From NCBI GenBank assembly GCA_946611595.1, contig CAMODY010000001.1, positions 1-56,913 of the forward strand: a stretch of 56,913 nucleotides of DNA. Reading direction: 5' to 3'. This document shows positions 14,981 to 24,751 of this stretch, in pieces. The notes under the pieces are model-generated. The model did not search any database. It was not told the DNA's origin and saw only the letters and a program-made list of their open reading frames with translations. Both the position numbers and the translations under genes were made by a program. How positions within the stretch are numbered: position 1 is the first letter of the stretch; every line of letters starts with the position of its first letter. The stretch comes from an uncultured Clostridia bacterium (GTDB taxonomy: Bacteria; Bacillota; Clostridia; Lachnospirales; Lachnospiraceae).

Positions 14981-16438
14981 ATGAAAGAAACTATCTTTAC
15001 ACGTATAAAAAATACATTCCTCTCCTGGCCAATGTGGAAAAGGGTTGGAATGATCATAGTAGGCGTTCAGTGGATCGTAACGATCATCGCGATTATCACG
15101 CTTTCACTTTTAGGTCTGCTCTCCGGCAAATGGCTTGCAGTTGCCATTATTATCCTTGTTATCTTTTCGCTTCTTGCATTTATCGCCCAGCACAGTAAAA
15201 CTACACACCTGGCCGGAAAGATAATCTCTGTTTTCCTTTGTCTTGCGATTTTGATCGCTGATATTGCTATGATCCGTGTTCATGGCTTCTTAGACAAAGT
15301 CGACAGTAATGTGAAACACACGGAAAGCAAGGACGTCGATGTTTCAAACGATCCGTTTATTGTTTATATCAGCGGTAACGATGAATACGGTGCTTTAGAA
15401 TTTGACGGCATGACCGATGTCAATATCCTGGTTTGTGTAAATCCTCAGAGTAGACAGATCTTAATGATCAGCACGCCACGTGATTTCTATGTGGAATTCC
15501 CCGGTTATACCGAAGGCGAGCGGGATAAGCTGAGTCACTCCGGCTACTATGGAATGGAAGCACAAATTGCAACGCTCGAGGCCTTGTATGACTGCGATAT
15601 CAACTACTACGTTTGGCTTAACTTCACTTCCTTTATTGAAATCGTAGATGCCGTCGGCGGTATCACAATTGAAAATGAACATGAGTTTACTTCTAATGAC
15701 GGTTTTTATTATCCGGCAGGAACTTTAGATTTAGACGGGCTCTATGCTCTGCACTATGTCCGCGAGCGTAACTCCTTTAGCGGCGGCGACTTTTCACGTG
15801 GACTTCATCAAGAGCAGTTTATTGGTCTGATGATTGATAAGATCCTTAGCTCAAATTCACTTTCAATGTATAATGACCTGCTCTCTGCAATTGAAAAGAA
15901 CTGCTCAACTAATATGCCGAAAAACCGCATTACCGATCTCATCAAAAAGCAGATTTCAGATAACCCGAAATGGGAGATCGCCATGGCACAGGCAGAAGGT
16001 GCGATCATGGCACAGGCATGTTATACATTTAAACCTCAAGTGCTTTCTGTTGTTATGCCATATGCCAAGTCGATTGAGTATGTGAAACAGATGATGTCTG
16101 ATTGGCGCTCCGGCAAGAAAGTAACGGCTCTTCAGATGCAGCCTGATGATGACTATAGCTACTTAAGTGTCCCTGATCCTGTGGACTGGAATTACTATTA
16201 TGATATTGAAGGTTTAGGTGCAGATGCGATCAATGCGATTTATGGCGCAGAGGTTATCACCAAAGAGACCACAGCCGCTGAAACTACAACCGCTTCAGAA
16301 GGAGGCAATACTCCGGGAGAAGAAGGAGGCAATGAAGAATCGGTTGATCCGCCGCCGGAAAATCCGGAACCCAGCAGCGAAGAACCGGTTGATCCGCCAC
16401 CTGATACCCCTGATTCAGGCGGTGAGGTCACTCCTTAA
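14981..16438 (+). CDS. LytR-CpsA-Psr (LCP) family glycopolymer ligase
   Basis: The 485-residue protein has three N-terminal membrane segments (about 20-46, 50-68, 78-97) and an extracellular LCP domain (about 115-350) with DVNILVCVNPQSRQILMIS, STPRDFYVEFPG, VDAVGGITIEN and the Arg-containing YVRERNSFSGGDFSRGLHQEQF. LCP enzymes transfer polymers such as teichoic acid or capsule from undecaprenyl carriers to peptidoglycan. The C-terminal 60 residues are low-complexity, rich in Thr, Glu and Pro with two VDPPP units, probably a wall-spanning tail. It has no ribosome site and a -10 ends 8 nt before the ATG. It converges on the exopolysaccharide cluster, whose product is a natural substrate. Confidence 0.92.
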   Translation: MKETIFTRIKNTFLSWPMWKRVGMIIVGVQWIVTIIAIITLSLLGLLSGKWLAVAIIILVIFSLLAFIAQHSKTTHLAGKIISVFLCLAILIADIAMIRVHGFLDKVDSNVKHTESKDVDVSNDPFIVYISGNDEYGALEFDGMTDVNILVCVNPQSRQILMISTPRDFYVEFPGYTEGERDKLSHSGYYGMEAQIATLEALYDCDINYYVWLNFTSFIEIVDAVGGITIENEHEFTSNDGFYYPAGTLDLDGLYALHYVRERNSFSGGDFSRGLHQEQFIGLMIDKILSSNSLSMYNDLLSAIEKNCSTNMPKNRITDLIKKQISDNPKWEIAMAQAEGAIMAQACYTFKPQVLSVVMPYAKSIEYVKQMMSDWRSGKKVTALQMQPDDDYSYLSVPDPVDWNYYYDIEGLGADAINAIYGAEVITKETTAAETTTASEGGNTPGEEGGNEESVDPPPENPEPSSEEPVDPPPDTPDSGGEVTP

Positions 16439-16460
16439 AACTCATAAATAGTAATGATAC

Positions 16461-16493
16461 AAAAAAAGCGAGGAGCTAATCTCCTCGCTTTTA
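16461..16493. terminator. Bidirectional terminator between LCP and the exopolysaccharide cluster
   Basis: A perfect 12-bp stem (AAAAGCGAGGAG at 16464-16475 with its complement at 16481-16492) with a 5-nt loop has A/T tracts on both sides, so it can stop the convergent transcripts of the LCP gene and the Wzz-like gene. Confidence 0.9.
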
Positions 16494-16514
16494 TGTATTA
16501 TCCAGATTCAATTA

Positions 16515-17597
16515 TTATTCTACAACAACTGCTCCGAGAACATTCAGACCATATCCTTCACAAAGGGTGCGCTCAGACTGAATATCATTAAAGCGACTGT
16601 TTTCTGTCTGAAGAACCAAGATGACTCCATCGGCGCCGGCCATATCATGCAATGCATCAGAACGGCCAAGGATGTTATTTAACACCAGTATTTCAGGAGT
16701 TCCGCCGATCTTAGCAACAATAGCATCCAGAAAATCTTTGTTCTGAACTTTTTCTAATTCAACATTAGAATCGACAGCGATGCAGACTTTCTTAAGATCC
16801 TGCTTATTAGCTGCAATCTGGACTTTTGCAGAAACCATCTCTACGCTTTCATCATAGGAAAGTTTCCGTTTATTTTTCTGTTTTACTCTTCTAAGCCAAC
16901 GGTCAAGAGCTGTCTTTCTTTTGTCATAGAACTTATTAGATCCATCAAAGCGTCCTAAGATCTGAAGGTTCAGATTTTCTTCCGCTTCGTCTGCAGTCTT
17001 TACTGTTGCAGTTGCAATGTATTTGATAATGATCACAATAGCTGCAAGGATCAGTCCCAGTAAAGCACCTACAACAATATATTTCTTGCTGATATGGCGT
17101 CCGCTCGAAGCTTCCTCTTCTGACTCTACATTTGCTTTATGATCATAAGTATCTTCATTTCCCGGGATAATATCAGTATCTCCCATTAAATATGCAAGAT
17201 ATGCTTTCTGATCATCCGTAAAACGGGATTTAGTAGCAGAAATGTTGTTCTGGGCTGTGGTGATATTCTTGAAACTCTCAAGCTTCTCATTTGCATCAGA
17301 AATACTATTTAATTCATCTAAGAGTCTGGTATATTCCTGAGTTGCTTCATACAGCTGATCTACTTCTCCCATTGCATCCGGTCCAAGTACGTCTTCCCAG
17401 ACCGCTTCCTTCTTAGAAGTATCAACAGGTTCTGTACTTGCTGGAGCAGATCCGCCACTTTTATACCAACCATATGCGCCTAATACAACTGCTCCAATAA
17501 TCAGGCAGATAAGAAGCGATCTCCATCTCTGGCATAAACTGATGAATAAATCAAAAACCCTGATTTCCCGTTCTTCTCTTTCTTCTCTTAATTCCAT
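16515..17597 (-). CDS. Wzz-like chain-length protein with degenerate tyrosine-kinase domain
   Basis: The 360-residue protein has two membrane segments (27-46 and 172-194) around a short outer loop (47-171), as in polysaccharide copolymerases. After the second segment, residues about 200-360 look like a bacterial tyrosine kinase: TADEAEENLNLQILGRF matches the segment before the kinase core and the ending ADGVILVLQ...GLNVLGAVVVE matches the last strands. However the Walker A position (KKVCIAVDSNVELEKVQ) has no GxxxGKS/T and no Tyr cluster follows. It is therefore likely a pseudokinase. It is the last gene of the cluster; a ribosome site AAGGA lies 8-9 nt before the ATG. Confidence 0.75.
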   Translation of the reverse strand: MELREEREEREIRVFDLFISLCQRWRSLLICLIIGAVVLGAYGWYKSGGSAPASTEPVDTSKKEAVWEDVLGPDAMGEVDQLYEATQEYTRLLDELNSISDANEKLESFKNITTAQNNISATKSRFTDDQKAYLAYLMGDTDIIPGNEDTYDHKANVESEEEASSGRHISKKYIVVGALLGLILAAIVIIIKYIATATVKTADEAEENLNLQILGRFDGSNKFYDKRKTALDRWLRRVKQKNKRKLSYDESVEMVSAKVQIAANKQDLKKVCIAVDSNVELEKVQNKDFLDAIVAKIGGTPEILVLNNILGRSDALHDMAGADGVILVLQTENSRFNDIQSERTLCEGYGLNVLGAVVVE

Positions 17598-17644
17598 AAC
17601 CTATTCCTTACTATATCTGAATTTAATGATAAGTTCCGCGTATT

Positions 17645-18574
17645 TTACCATATATCCTTATGAGAGTCAAAATACTCCCTCATAGCTGCATTCTGCGGAC
17701 CAAAAGAGAAATGACCAACTACAAGATTCTCACTGACCATGATTGGAAGTGAAGAATTAATACAAAACGCGCATAGATCTTCCTCATCTAAACCAAGCTC
17801 GACGCGGCTCCTTAATCTTACTGAGAAATAATGCATCCTCTCCCAGAGGCTCCGTTCAAAAAGAATTGCTCCTATGCTAAAGCGTACCGGACACGGACGT
17901 TCCTCTAAAGGTTCTTCAGCAAGTTTACGGTCGATTTCATCTATAGGAGGGAAATATCCGCCTTCACCCCAGAAGAATCTGGCAACATCGGCACTTGTTT
18001 CAATGATATTTTCAGGTCCCCCTGCATACATCGGTTTTCCGAACAGTTTTGTATATGTATCCGTCAGCCCAAGTTTTTCTAAGAGCCGGACATATCCATA
18101 GCCGTTAATATTGATCAGCGGCGCCATAACGCCCGGGTAATACTGCCCTTCTTTTGCATGTTCGTATGCTTTCATCAAACGGCTGAAAAAGTCGCTGCAA
18201 AGGAAGATATCCTCGTCCATTTTATAAATATACTGTGCATTTGGATGCAGCAGAATCGCTACATTCTGCACGAGGGATACGTGGTTTTCTTTTGTTGAAA
18301 GATAAGACCAGCCTTCTTTCTCACACATCGCATCTATTTCCGGCACGAATTTTCCGGATGTGATAATGCAGACATCGATATCCGGAGTCAGATTCTGTTT
18401 AAACCTGCGAAAGACAGGCTCATACAGATACTCTTTATATCCGGCAAGCACCATAGCCATCTTGTTCTGGCCCTTGGAACGATTTTTAAATGTATAGTGG
18501 CACTTCGTCCGCCGTCTTTCCAGGAACTTCCATATAATGCTTTTAATTCTGCTATACTCAGGATCTTTTTTCAT
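17645..18574 (-). CDS. Glycosyltransferase (GT-A like)
   Basis: The 309-residue protein has features of a nucleotide-sugar-dependent transferase: DIDVCIITSGKFVPEI, then IYKMDEDIFLCSDF with an acidic DED motif likely to bind metal, then GVMAPLININGYGY. I do not recognise the exact family. The ATG at 18574 is preferred over an upstream GTG at 18610 because it lies 2 bp after the flippase stop and has an AAAGG ribosome site at the right distance. It should add a sugar to the lipid-linked repeat unit in the cytoplasm. Confidence 0.78.
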   Translation of the reverse strand: MKKDPEYSRIKSIIWKFLERRRTKCHYTFKNRSKGQNKMAMVLAGYKEYLYEPVFRRFKQNLTPDIDVCIITSGKFVPEIDAMCEKEGWSYLSTKENHVSLVQNVAILLHPNAQYIYKMDEDIFLCSDFFSRLMKAYEHAKEGQYYPGVMAPLININGYGYVRLLEKLGLTDTYTKLFGKPMYAGGPENIIETSADVARFFWGEGGYFPPIDEIDRKLAEEPLEERPCPVRFSIGAILFERSLWERMHYFSVRLRSRVELGLDEEDLCAFCINSSLPIMVSENLVVGHFSFGPQNAAMREYFDSHKDIW

Positions 18575-18576
18575 TT

Positions 18577-20040
18577 TTATACCTTTTTCAATACTTTTGT
18601 TTTTATCCACTCTGTAATCTGCTCTGTAATAGAGATTGTAAGATCTTCTTTAAATAGCAGCAGGAAAAGATAATAGACTCCAAAGAACAGAACTGCTGCT
18701 ATCAGAAGAGAAACAAAATTACCAAAGTTCATAAACAGAACCCATATACACGCAGCACTTCCTGCTGCCATTGCAATTATGATCTTATAGTATTTAATAG
18801 ACTTATATGTTTGCGCGAGTTCTTTTCGGAGCACAACCAACTGGAAGCAAAGAACAACGAACTCCGCAACCAGCGTGCCGATCGCTGCACCTGCAGCGCC
18901 CATCTGCGAAATTAAAATCCAGTTCAGGATCAGATCCACAACAGCGCCTGCTATTTCAGAATACAGAACATACTTTTCTTTTCCCAACGGAACAAGTACC
19001 TGAATTCCCATGATACCGGTCAGCCCAATCAAAAGGACAGTCGGCATAATGATCTGCATCGGCACAATTGATGCAGTATATGCAGGACCGGACAGCAGAT
19101 ATACACCATTCGCCGCAAACAAAATGAAAAAGAGTGAAAGCGGAGCTGCTGTAAGAAAAACAAAGTTGATCGCCTTCGAGCACACTCTTTTAAACTCATC
19201 ATATTTTCCCTGCTGGATATAATAAGATACACGCGGAAGCAGAACATTACCTAGCGAGGTAACGATTGCTACAAGAAAGGTTTTCACCTTTACCGCAACG
19301 TTATAATATCCTACATCTACATCCCCTTTCATAAATCCCAGCATGACATTATCAAGATTCGTATAGATCGTTATCGCGCATGCCATCGCAAAGAAGACGA
19401 GTACCGGCTTAAAGTGCTTTTTCAGATTATAACCGCCAAGCGGATGCATGATGATATACTTTCTTGCCCGGATCAGATTCATGATATTAGAGGCAGATGC
19501 CGCAAGAACGCTGATCGCTCCATAAATAATGTAGTCGCTTTTCTGGTGAACAAGAAGAAACATCGCTATGACAGCAATCACCTTAAAGATCATCGAGCAA
19601 ACCGTGATATAGGTGTATTGCTCTAATGCCTTAAACAGCCATTCCATTCCGATCGCTGTAAGCAGGATTGTTGCGCTGGCTACGATATAGAGCAGCCTGT
19701 CTTCATACAAGCGTGGAATAAAAGCTAGTGCCGCAGCAAGCAGTCCATAGGAGATAATACACATGAAAAGGTTGATAAAGAGAAGTTCATGCGCTGTTCT
19801 TGAAAGTTTCTCCTTATCATCCCGCACCTGTGCGCAGGCTCTGATTCCATAGGTTGGAATGCCCAGCATCGCAAGCATCACAAAATAATTGATCAGTGAA
19901 ATCGCGAAATTAACCCTTCCGGTTCCTTCCGGAAGAAGTATTCTTGTGATATAGGGAAACGTAATAAGTGGAAAAATAAAACCGGAGACAGTAAGGATAG
20001 TATTCATTATGAAGTTCATCTTAATAGACTTCTGCTTCAT
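18577..20040 (-). CDS. Wzx-type polysaccharide flippase
   Basis: The 487-residue protein is hydrophobic throughout with about 12-14 membrane segments and the signature start of the family, FPLITFPYITRILLPEGTGRVNFAISLINYF, split over residues about 22-53. It would move the undecaprenyl-linked repeat unit across the membrane. It starts 8 bp after the large phosphoglycosyl transferase; the GGGG near the previous stop is 15 nt from the ATG, so translation may rely on coupling. Confidence 0.93.
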   Translation of the reverse strand: MKQKSIKMNFIMNTILTVSGFIFPLITFPYITRILLPEGTGRVNFAISLINYFVMLAMLGIPTYGIRACAQVRDDKEKLSRTAHELLFINLFMCIISYGLLAAALAFIPRLYEDRLLYIVASATILLTAIGMEWLFKALEQYTYITVCSMIFKVIAVIAMFLLVHQKSDYIIYGAISVLAASASNIMNLIRARKYIIMHPLGGYNLKKHFKPVLVFFAMACAITIYTNLDNVMLGFMKGDVDVGYYNVAVKVKTFLVAIVTSLGNVLLPRVSYYIQQGKYDEFKRVCSKAINFVFLTAAPLSLFFILFAANGVYLLSGPAYTASIVPMQIIMPTVLLIGLTGIMGIQVLVPLGKEKYVLYSEIAGAVVDLILNWILISQMGAAGAAIGTLVAEFVVLCFQLVVLRKELAQTYKSIKYYKIIIAMAAGSAACIWVLFMNFGNFVSLLIAAVLFFGVYYLFLLLFKEDLTISITEQITEWIKTKVLKKV

Positions 20041-20047
20041 ATTTGAA

Positions 20048-21484
20048 TTATTTAGCCCCTTTTCTCTGAAGCACCACCTTCACTGTTTTCAGTAAGATTT
20101 TTAAATCCAGACCAAGCGTCCACTCACGGATATAGGAATTATCAAGTTCGACGATTTTTTCAAAATCCGTTATTTCGCTTCGTCCGCTTACCTGCCAAAG
20201 TCCTGTAAGACCCGGCTTAAAAGATAACCTCATCTTATGATGCGGCTCATAATGTTCAAACTCTTCAAGCGTAGGCGGTCTTGTACCAACCAGTGACATA
20301 TCGCCTTTAAGAATGTTCCAGAACTGCGGGAACTCGTCTAAAGACCAGTCACGGATCTTATGTCCGATTCCCGGAAGGATACGCGGATCATTCTCCATCT
20401 TGAACATTAAGCCGTCCATTTCGTTTTGAGCCATGAGCTCTTTCTTACGCTCTTCCGCATCCATGTACATAGAACGGAATTTATAGATATAGAACTGGCG
20501 TCCGTTTTTACCGATACGGATCTGCTTAAAGAAGACCGGTCCCTTATCCTTTGCTTTGATCATCGGAGCTAAGATCAGGTATAAAATACCTGTGACCAGG
20601 GTACCGAAGAAACCGCCGATAATATCAAAGATACGCTTGATAGCCAGCTTTGCAGAGGATGCGGTATTGTTACTGGTTGTTACAACAATGCTGCTTCCCA
20701 TATGTTCAATAATGGTATTCGGATATCCCTTTGTCTGTCCCGGTACACCGATATGAACTGTGATACCTGTTTCAAGAAAATAGTTGACCAGGATCTGCTC
20801 TTTGATTTCGTCTGAAAGAATGATCAATACTTCATCTACGACGTCTGAAAGTACATACTGACGGATATTGGAGTCGTCACAAAGGACAGGATATGTCCTC
20901 TCTGAATCATCTTTTGATGGGATCTCTTCTCCGATCCGGTTGTCATCCAAGATCGCAACTCCCTTGATATTAAAAGAGTTATAGGACTTTGCAGAAGCCG
21001 CTGTGATACAGTCCTCTAAATGGGCTGCATCTGTGACGATCAAAAGCCAAGGAAGCATATTTCCTTTTCTCATCCGCATACGGATAAAGTGCTTCCATAG
21101 GACGCGCTCTGCATAGATCAGCAGGAATGAGATCAATGCTGTAAAACCAAACACAATACGGCTGAACAGCTCTGACTGCTGTGTTGCAAACATATAGAAC
21201 GCAACTAAAAGGAAGGTAATGGCGATCTGAAGGAGCGTTCGCCATAGTTCCTCCCACTTACTTCTTTGAAGAATACTTTTATATGCTTGATTAATAACCG
21301 CTACCAGAAGGTAGAGGACTAACATGATGATACCAAGCCTCGTAAAGAGGGTGATCTGATCATGATTCAGTCTAAATTGAAAACGGATCAGTACCACTGC
21401 AATATAAACAACAGCAAGAATGATAAGATCCCAAATTGCAAAATCTAAATGTTTCAGCCATGATTGGCTCGTTTTCTTGTACAT
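20048..21484 (-). CDS. WbaP-type polyprenyl glycosylphosphotransferase
   Basis: The 478-residue protein has four N-terminal membrane segments, a Rossmann-like middle domain (about 140-270), a fifth hydrophobic segment (about 290-310) and the catalytic domain with PVFFKQIRIGKNGRQF, YKFRSMYMDAEERK, DEFPQFWNILKGDMSLVGTRP and KPGLTGLWQVSGRSE. It starts repeat-unit synthesis by moving a sugar-1-phosphate (usually glucose or galactose) to undecaprenyl phosphate. A promoter with its -10 ending 6 nt before the ATG and no ribosome site predict a leaderless mRNA. This is one of two initiating enzymes in the cluster. Confidence 0.93.
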   Translation of the reverse strand: MYKKTSQSWLKHLDFAIWDLIILAVVYIAVVLIRFQFRLNHDQITLFTRLGIIMLVLYLLVAVINQAYKSILQRSKWEELWRTLLQIAITFLLVAFYMFATQQSELFSRIVFGFTALISFLLIYAERVLWKHFIRMRMRKGNMLPWLLIVTDAAHLEDCITAASAKSYNSFNIKGVAILDDNRIGEEIPSKDDSERTYPVLCDDSNIRQYVLSDVVDEVLIILSDEIKEQILVNYFLETGITVHIGVPGQTKGYPNTIIEHMGSSIVVTTSNNTASSAKLAIKRIFDIIGGFFGTLVTGILYLILAPMIKAKDKGPVFFKQIRIGKNGRQFYIYKFRSMYMDAEERKKELMAQNEMDGLMFKMENDPRILPGIGHKIRDWSLDEFPQFWNILKGDMSLVGTRPPTLEEFEHYEPHHKMRLSFKPGLTGLWQVSGRSEITDFEKIVELDNSYIREWTLGLDLKILLKTVKVVLQRKGAK

Positions 21485-21490
21485 AGGCGA

Positions 21491-21519
21491 ATTTTACTAT
21501 AAAAAGTGTTTTATTGCAA
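21491..21519 (-). promoter_or_regulatory. Internal promoter of the exopolysaccharide cluster
   Basis: On the minus strand TTGCAA (21514-21519) and TAAAAT (21491-21496) are 17 bp apart, and the -10 ends six bases before the ATG at 21484. It would drive the large glycosylphosphotransferase, flippase, glycosyltransferase and Wzz genes as a sub-operon. Confidence 0.55.
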
Positions 21520-22731
21520 TGAAGACGAAGGTTTGAATATATCTGCAAGCCATCGTTTTCTGTACGTCAGTGCTTCTCTTTCACAGTATGCAACAGCTGT
21601 GATAATAAGCGGCGTAGCCGCAAAATCAACTAAATAAGGTTCTGTAACTCCATAAAGCGCTGCGCAGATCATCAAAAGACACAGCCAATGATCTCCAATT
21701 TTCACAGCTTTTATATTGGCGATCACATAAATCGCCAAAACAACTGCTAAAAACAGCGCTCCATAAGATAAGAGCAGGCGCATATAAGAACAATCTACAA
21801 AATTATATGCGGCATCTGTAGGAACAACTCCACTTCCATTCCAGGCAATATCATGCCCGTAAAGATTGATCCCATAGGTTTGAACTGCAGCATCTCCCAA
21901 GGCAAGCCGCTCTGTTAAAAGAATATTGAGCTTTTGCCAGAAAGGTTTACTTCCATCATAGAAGATATATCCTGCAACTGAAATAAGCCCGATCAATGCC
22001 GGTGCAACAACTAAAAGCCCTTTTAATTTAGCAGTAAATCTCCAATGGTTTTTAAAGAGGCTTTCTATCAGGAAGAATACTAAAACGACCGTTCCAAGAT
22101 AGAATGGCATCCTTGCATCTGTTTTCCAATAGAGAAAGAGATTAATTGCTTCTAATATTAAAGGCTCAAAGAATCTTAGTTTTTCTTTCCTCAAATAAAT
22201 GTATTGAAGGATAATCCCGAAGAACACGGTAGGCCCGGTACTGGTATAGTGAAATCCAAGTCCATAGCGGATAAGAGTCAGGCCAGCTCTATAGCGGTGC
22301 CATTCCGGATTAGGAGCAATGCCGATCAAACTGAAGGCAACCAAAAGTACAGACATTATAGCTGTAATAAAAAACGAGATTGTAATAAGCCGCCTGCTGT
22401 TTTGGCCATATGCTGCACCAAAGACCAGCCACAAAACAACCATATATTTATTGTCTGCGAAATAAGCAGGAAGAAAGACCGCGATCGCCATGATCGCATA
22501 ACAGATGACTACCTTCCAAGGATATTTTCTGCAAATAAAATTCAGAATAATAATGACAATGCACAAGCCGCAAAGGCCATACTCTATCGTTAATAAGGTA
22601 GTCTCAAATTTTAAACTTGTATCATACAAAATCCATGCAGACAGTCGTAACATGGAAACAATGATAAGTATGATCCACGTTACATCAAAGAGCCTGTCCT
22701 GTATTCTGTTTTTATTCAGCCAGTTAACCAT
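21511..22731 (-). CDS. Wzy-like polysaccharide polymerase (membrane protein)
   Basis: The 406-residue protein has about ten membrane segments and a larger extracellular loop (about residues 265-310, with NLYGHDIAWNGSGVVP). Size, topology and position between glycosyltransferases and flippase fit the polymerase that links repeat units outside the membrane. Such polymerases have little sequence conservation, so the call rests on topology and context. Its start codon directly follows the stop of the upstream GT2 gene (TAA-ATG), implying translational coupling. Confidence 0.72.
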   Translation of the reverse strand: MVNWLNKNRIQDRLFDVTWIILIIVSMLRLSAWILYDTSLKFETTLLTIEYGLCGLCIVIIILNFICRKYPWKVVICYAIMAIAVFLPAYFADNKYMVVLWLVFGAAYGQNSRRLITISFFITAIMSVLLVAFSLIGIAPNPEWHRYRAGLTLIRYGLGFHYTSTGPTVFFGIILQYIYLRKEKLRFFEPLILEAINLFLYWKTDARMPFYLGTVVLVFFLIESLFKNHWRFTAKLKGLLVVAPALIGLISVAGYIFYDGSKPFWQKLNILLTERLALGDAAVQTYGINLYGHDIAWNGSGVVPTDAAYNFVDCSYMRLLLSYGALFLAVVLAIYVIANIKAVKIGDHWLCLLMICAALYGVTEPYLVDFAATPLIITAVAYCEREALTYRKRWLADIFKPSSSLQ

Positions 22732-23754
22732 TTATTTTGTCCAACGGTTCTTGAATTTTGCATATGCCTTTGAGTTGAAGAGTTTCCCGTATAAGACCGG
22801 GGCGTTCTTGTAACGATTCAGGCGTAAAAACAATTTATATCTCTTGTCTGTCATTTTCACAAGAATCGGATCTTTACGAAGAAGATATTCGCGGAAAATG
22901 GCAGCCTTTTTTCGGCCATCTTTCTTGTTCGGATTCTTGACCAGCAATGTCGCATAATTACTGTTTACCGCTACCGAGATCCTGCGTCTTAAGAATTCAT
23001 CTCTTGCTTTTCCCATCGGTTTACAGGAAATATAATAATCCACAATGCGTTCAACAACAGCCTGATGGTTGCTGACCCGTTTTGCCTGGTTCTCAAAGTT
23101 CGTACTCTGATTGACATCCCCGATGCGGTACTCATATAACATATCCGGTATCACCATAATACGGTCCGCATGCACAAACGGAAGAATAGCAAACTCCTGA
23201 TCTTCAAAGTATGTATGCTCACTCATACGGATACCGGTTTCCCTTAAGAACTCCGTATTAAAGCACATCGAGTGAAAGTCAAGACAATTGCTGACATCGT
23301 CATATTTATCTGAAAGTTTGATCATGTCGATCTGACGATCATTTACACTGCTGACCGGGGAATATTCCAAAACAACGCCATTTGAAATATTTACGGTTTT
23401 AAAGCCCATGATCACAGCTTCTACATCAGAAGCTTCCAGCTTATCCAATACCCCTTTTAAATTTTCAGTTGTGATCCAGTCATCGGCATCGACTACTTTA
23501 TAATATCTGCCGCTGGCTGCATCAAGGCCCGCATTAATGCCTGAACCATGACCGCCGTTTTCTTTATCGATCACCCTTACATCCAATGGATATTTTTCCT
23601 CATAAGCGTGCGCAATCTCGCTGGTCCTGTCTTTTGAACCATCGTTTACTATGATCACTTCAAGGCGTTCATCAACTCCACACATGGAATCAAGGCACTT
23701 CTCGAGAAATGCTTCAACATTATATGACGGAATTGCAATTGTCAGTTGTTTCAT
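22732..23754 (-). CDS. Family 2 glycosyltransferase
   Basis: The 340-residue GT2 enzyme has AIPSYNVEAFLEKCLDS, VIIVNDGSKDRTSEIA and the metal-binding VDADDWI, with GGHGSGINAGLDAASG between them. It lacks membrane segments and should add a sugar to the lipid-linked repeat on the inner face. A GGAGAG ribosome site precedes the ATG. It lies 16 bp after the previous glycosyltransferase. Confidence 0.92.
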   Translation of the reverse strand: MKQLTIAIPSYNVEAFLEKCLDSMCGVDERLEVIIVNDGSKDRTSEIAHAYEEKYPLDVRVIDKENGGHGSGINAGLDAASGRYYKVVDADDWITTENLKGVLDKLEASDVEAVIMGFKTVNISNGVVLEYSPVSSVNDRQIDMIKLSDKYDDVSNCLDFHSMCFNTEFLRETGIRMSEHTYFEDQEFAILPFVHADRIMVIPDMLYEYRIGDVNQSTNFENQAKRVSNHQAVVERIVDYYISCKPMGKARDEFLRRRISVAVNSNYATLLVKNPNKKDGRKKAAIFREYLLRKDPILVKMTDKRYKLFLRLNRYKNAPVLYGKLFNSKAYAKFKNRWTK

Positions 23755-23770
23755 CTTCTCTCCAACTTTT

Positions 23771-24751
23771 TTATATTTTACTGAAAAGACCGATTATCGT
23801 TCCTGCCCCATAACACACATGCATCGCTGCAAAGATTCCGGGGAGGGCAAGATTGGTTAACTGGAAACCTTCTCTTGCAGAACCGATAATTAAAAATACA
23901 ATACTGAGGAAAATGTATAGTCCCCACATGGCAATGCACAGCCACGGAAAACCCAATCCTGCTATGATCGCTGTAATGACGATCGCTGCTACAAACAGCG
24001 CAGGCACAAAGTGAAAAAGCGAAAAGCAATGCGGATTCACCTTTAAGGTTTTTCCGATCCACAGACCATTTCTGAATTTCTGTTTCAGCATTTTTCTGAA
24101 ATTAGGTCGGATCAGTTCATATGACTTTACGTTCGGGCTATAGCACATTTTATAACCCGCCTGACGGATCCGATAGCTCATATCATTGTCTTCCGTATAT
24201 TTCAGGATTTCGTTATATGGTCCAACCTTTTCATAAACTTCTCTTTTATACATGCCGTGAAACAACGAATCGACATACATCTGCCTCTCGTCTGCTCTAT
24301 AATCTGCTGCCCCGCTTCCAAACTTGGATTGCTCTGCAATTAACAAAGTCTTTTTCCACGGAGTTTCCTCATCAATGATATTCGGTCGGGGGCCGCCACT
24401 TACATATTCACCACTTTCAAGAACCGCTACATTTTGCCGAATAAAATCGGCTGGTATCGATGCATGAGCATCAATACGGCAGATAGCATCTCCCGAATAA
24501 TTTGCAAGCATGACATTGCAGCCCTGAGGAAGAAACTGACCCGGATTATCTAAAACCTGGATCTTGTAATAGTCATCCTTATTATCTTCCTGAAACGCCT
24601 GCATCAGTGCTTTTGTTCCATCTGCTGAGCGGCTGTCGATCAAAAGCACTTCCGTCTTCTCTTTCGGATAGTCCTGCGCCAGGATATCTTCTAGGAGTTT
24701 GGGAAGGTACGCCTCTTCATTATATGCGACTACTGCAATGGATACGATCAC
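23771..24751 (-). CDS. Family 2 glycosyltransferase with C-terminal membrane segments (ExoA-like)
   Basis: The 326-residue protein has a GT2 domain with VAYNEEAYLPKLLEDIL, LLIDSRSADGTKAL and the acidic RIDAHA site, followed by two or three hydrophobic segments from about residue 245. The layout resembles succinoglycan ExoA, which adds the second sugar to a lipid-linked primer. Its start overlaps the stop of the small phosphoglycosyl transferase by 4 bp, so it probably acts right after that enzyme. Confidence 0.9.
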   Translation of the reverse strand: MIVSIAVVAYNEEAYLPKLLEDILAQDYPKEKTEVLLIDSRSADGTKALMQAFQEDNKDDYYKIQVLDNPGQFLPQGCNVMLANYSGDAICRIDAHASIPADFIRQNVAVLESGEYVSGGPRPNIIDEETPWKKTLLIAEQSKFGSGAADYRADERQMYVDSLFHGMYKREVYEKVGPYNEILKYTEDNDMSYRIRQAGYKMCYSPNVKSYELIRPNFRKMLKQKFRNGLWIGKTLKVNPHCFSLFHFVPALFVAAIVITAIIAGLGFPWLCIAMWGLYIFLSIVFLIIGSAREGFQLTNLALPGIFAAMHVCYGAGTIIGLFSKI

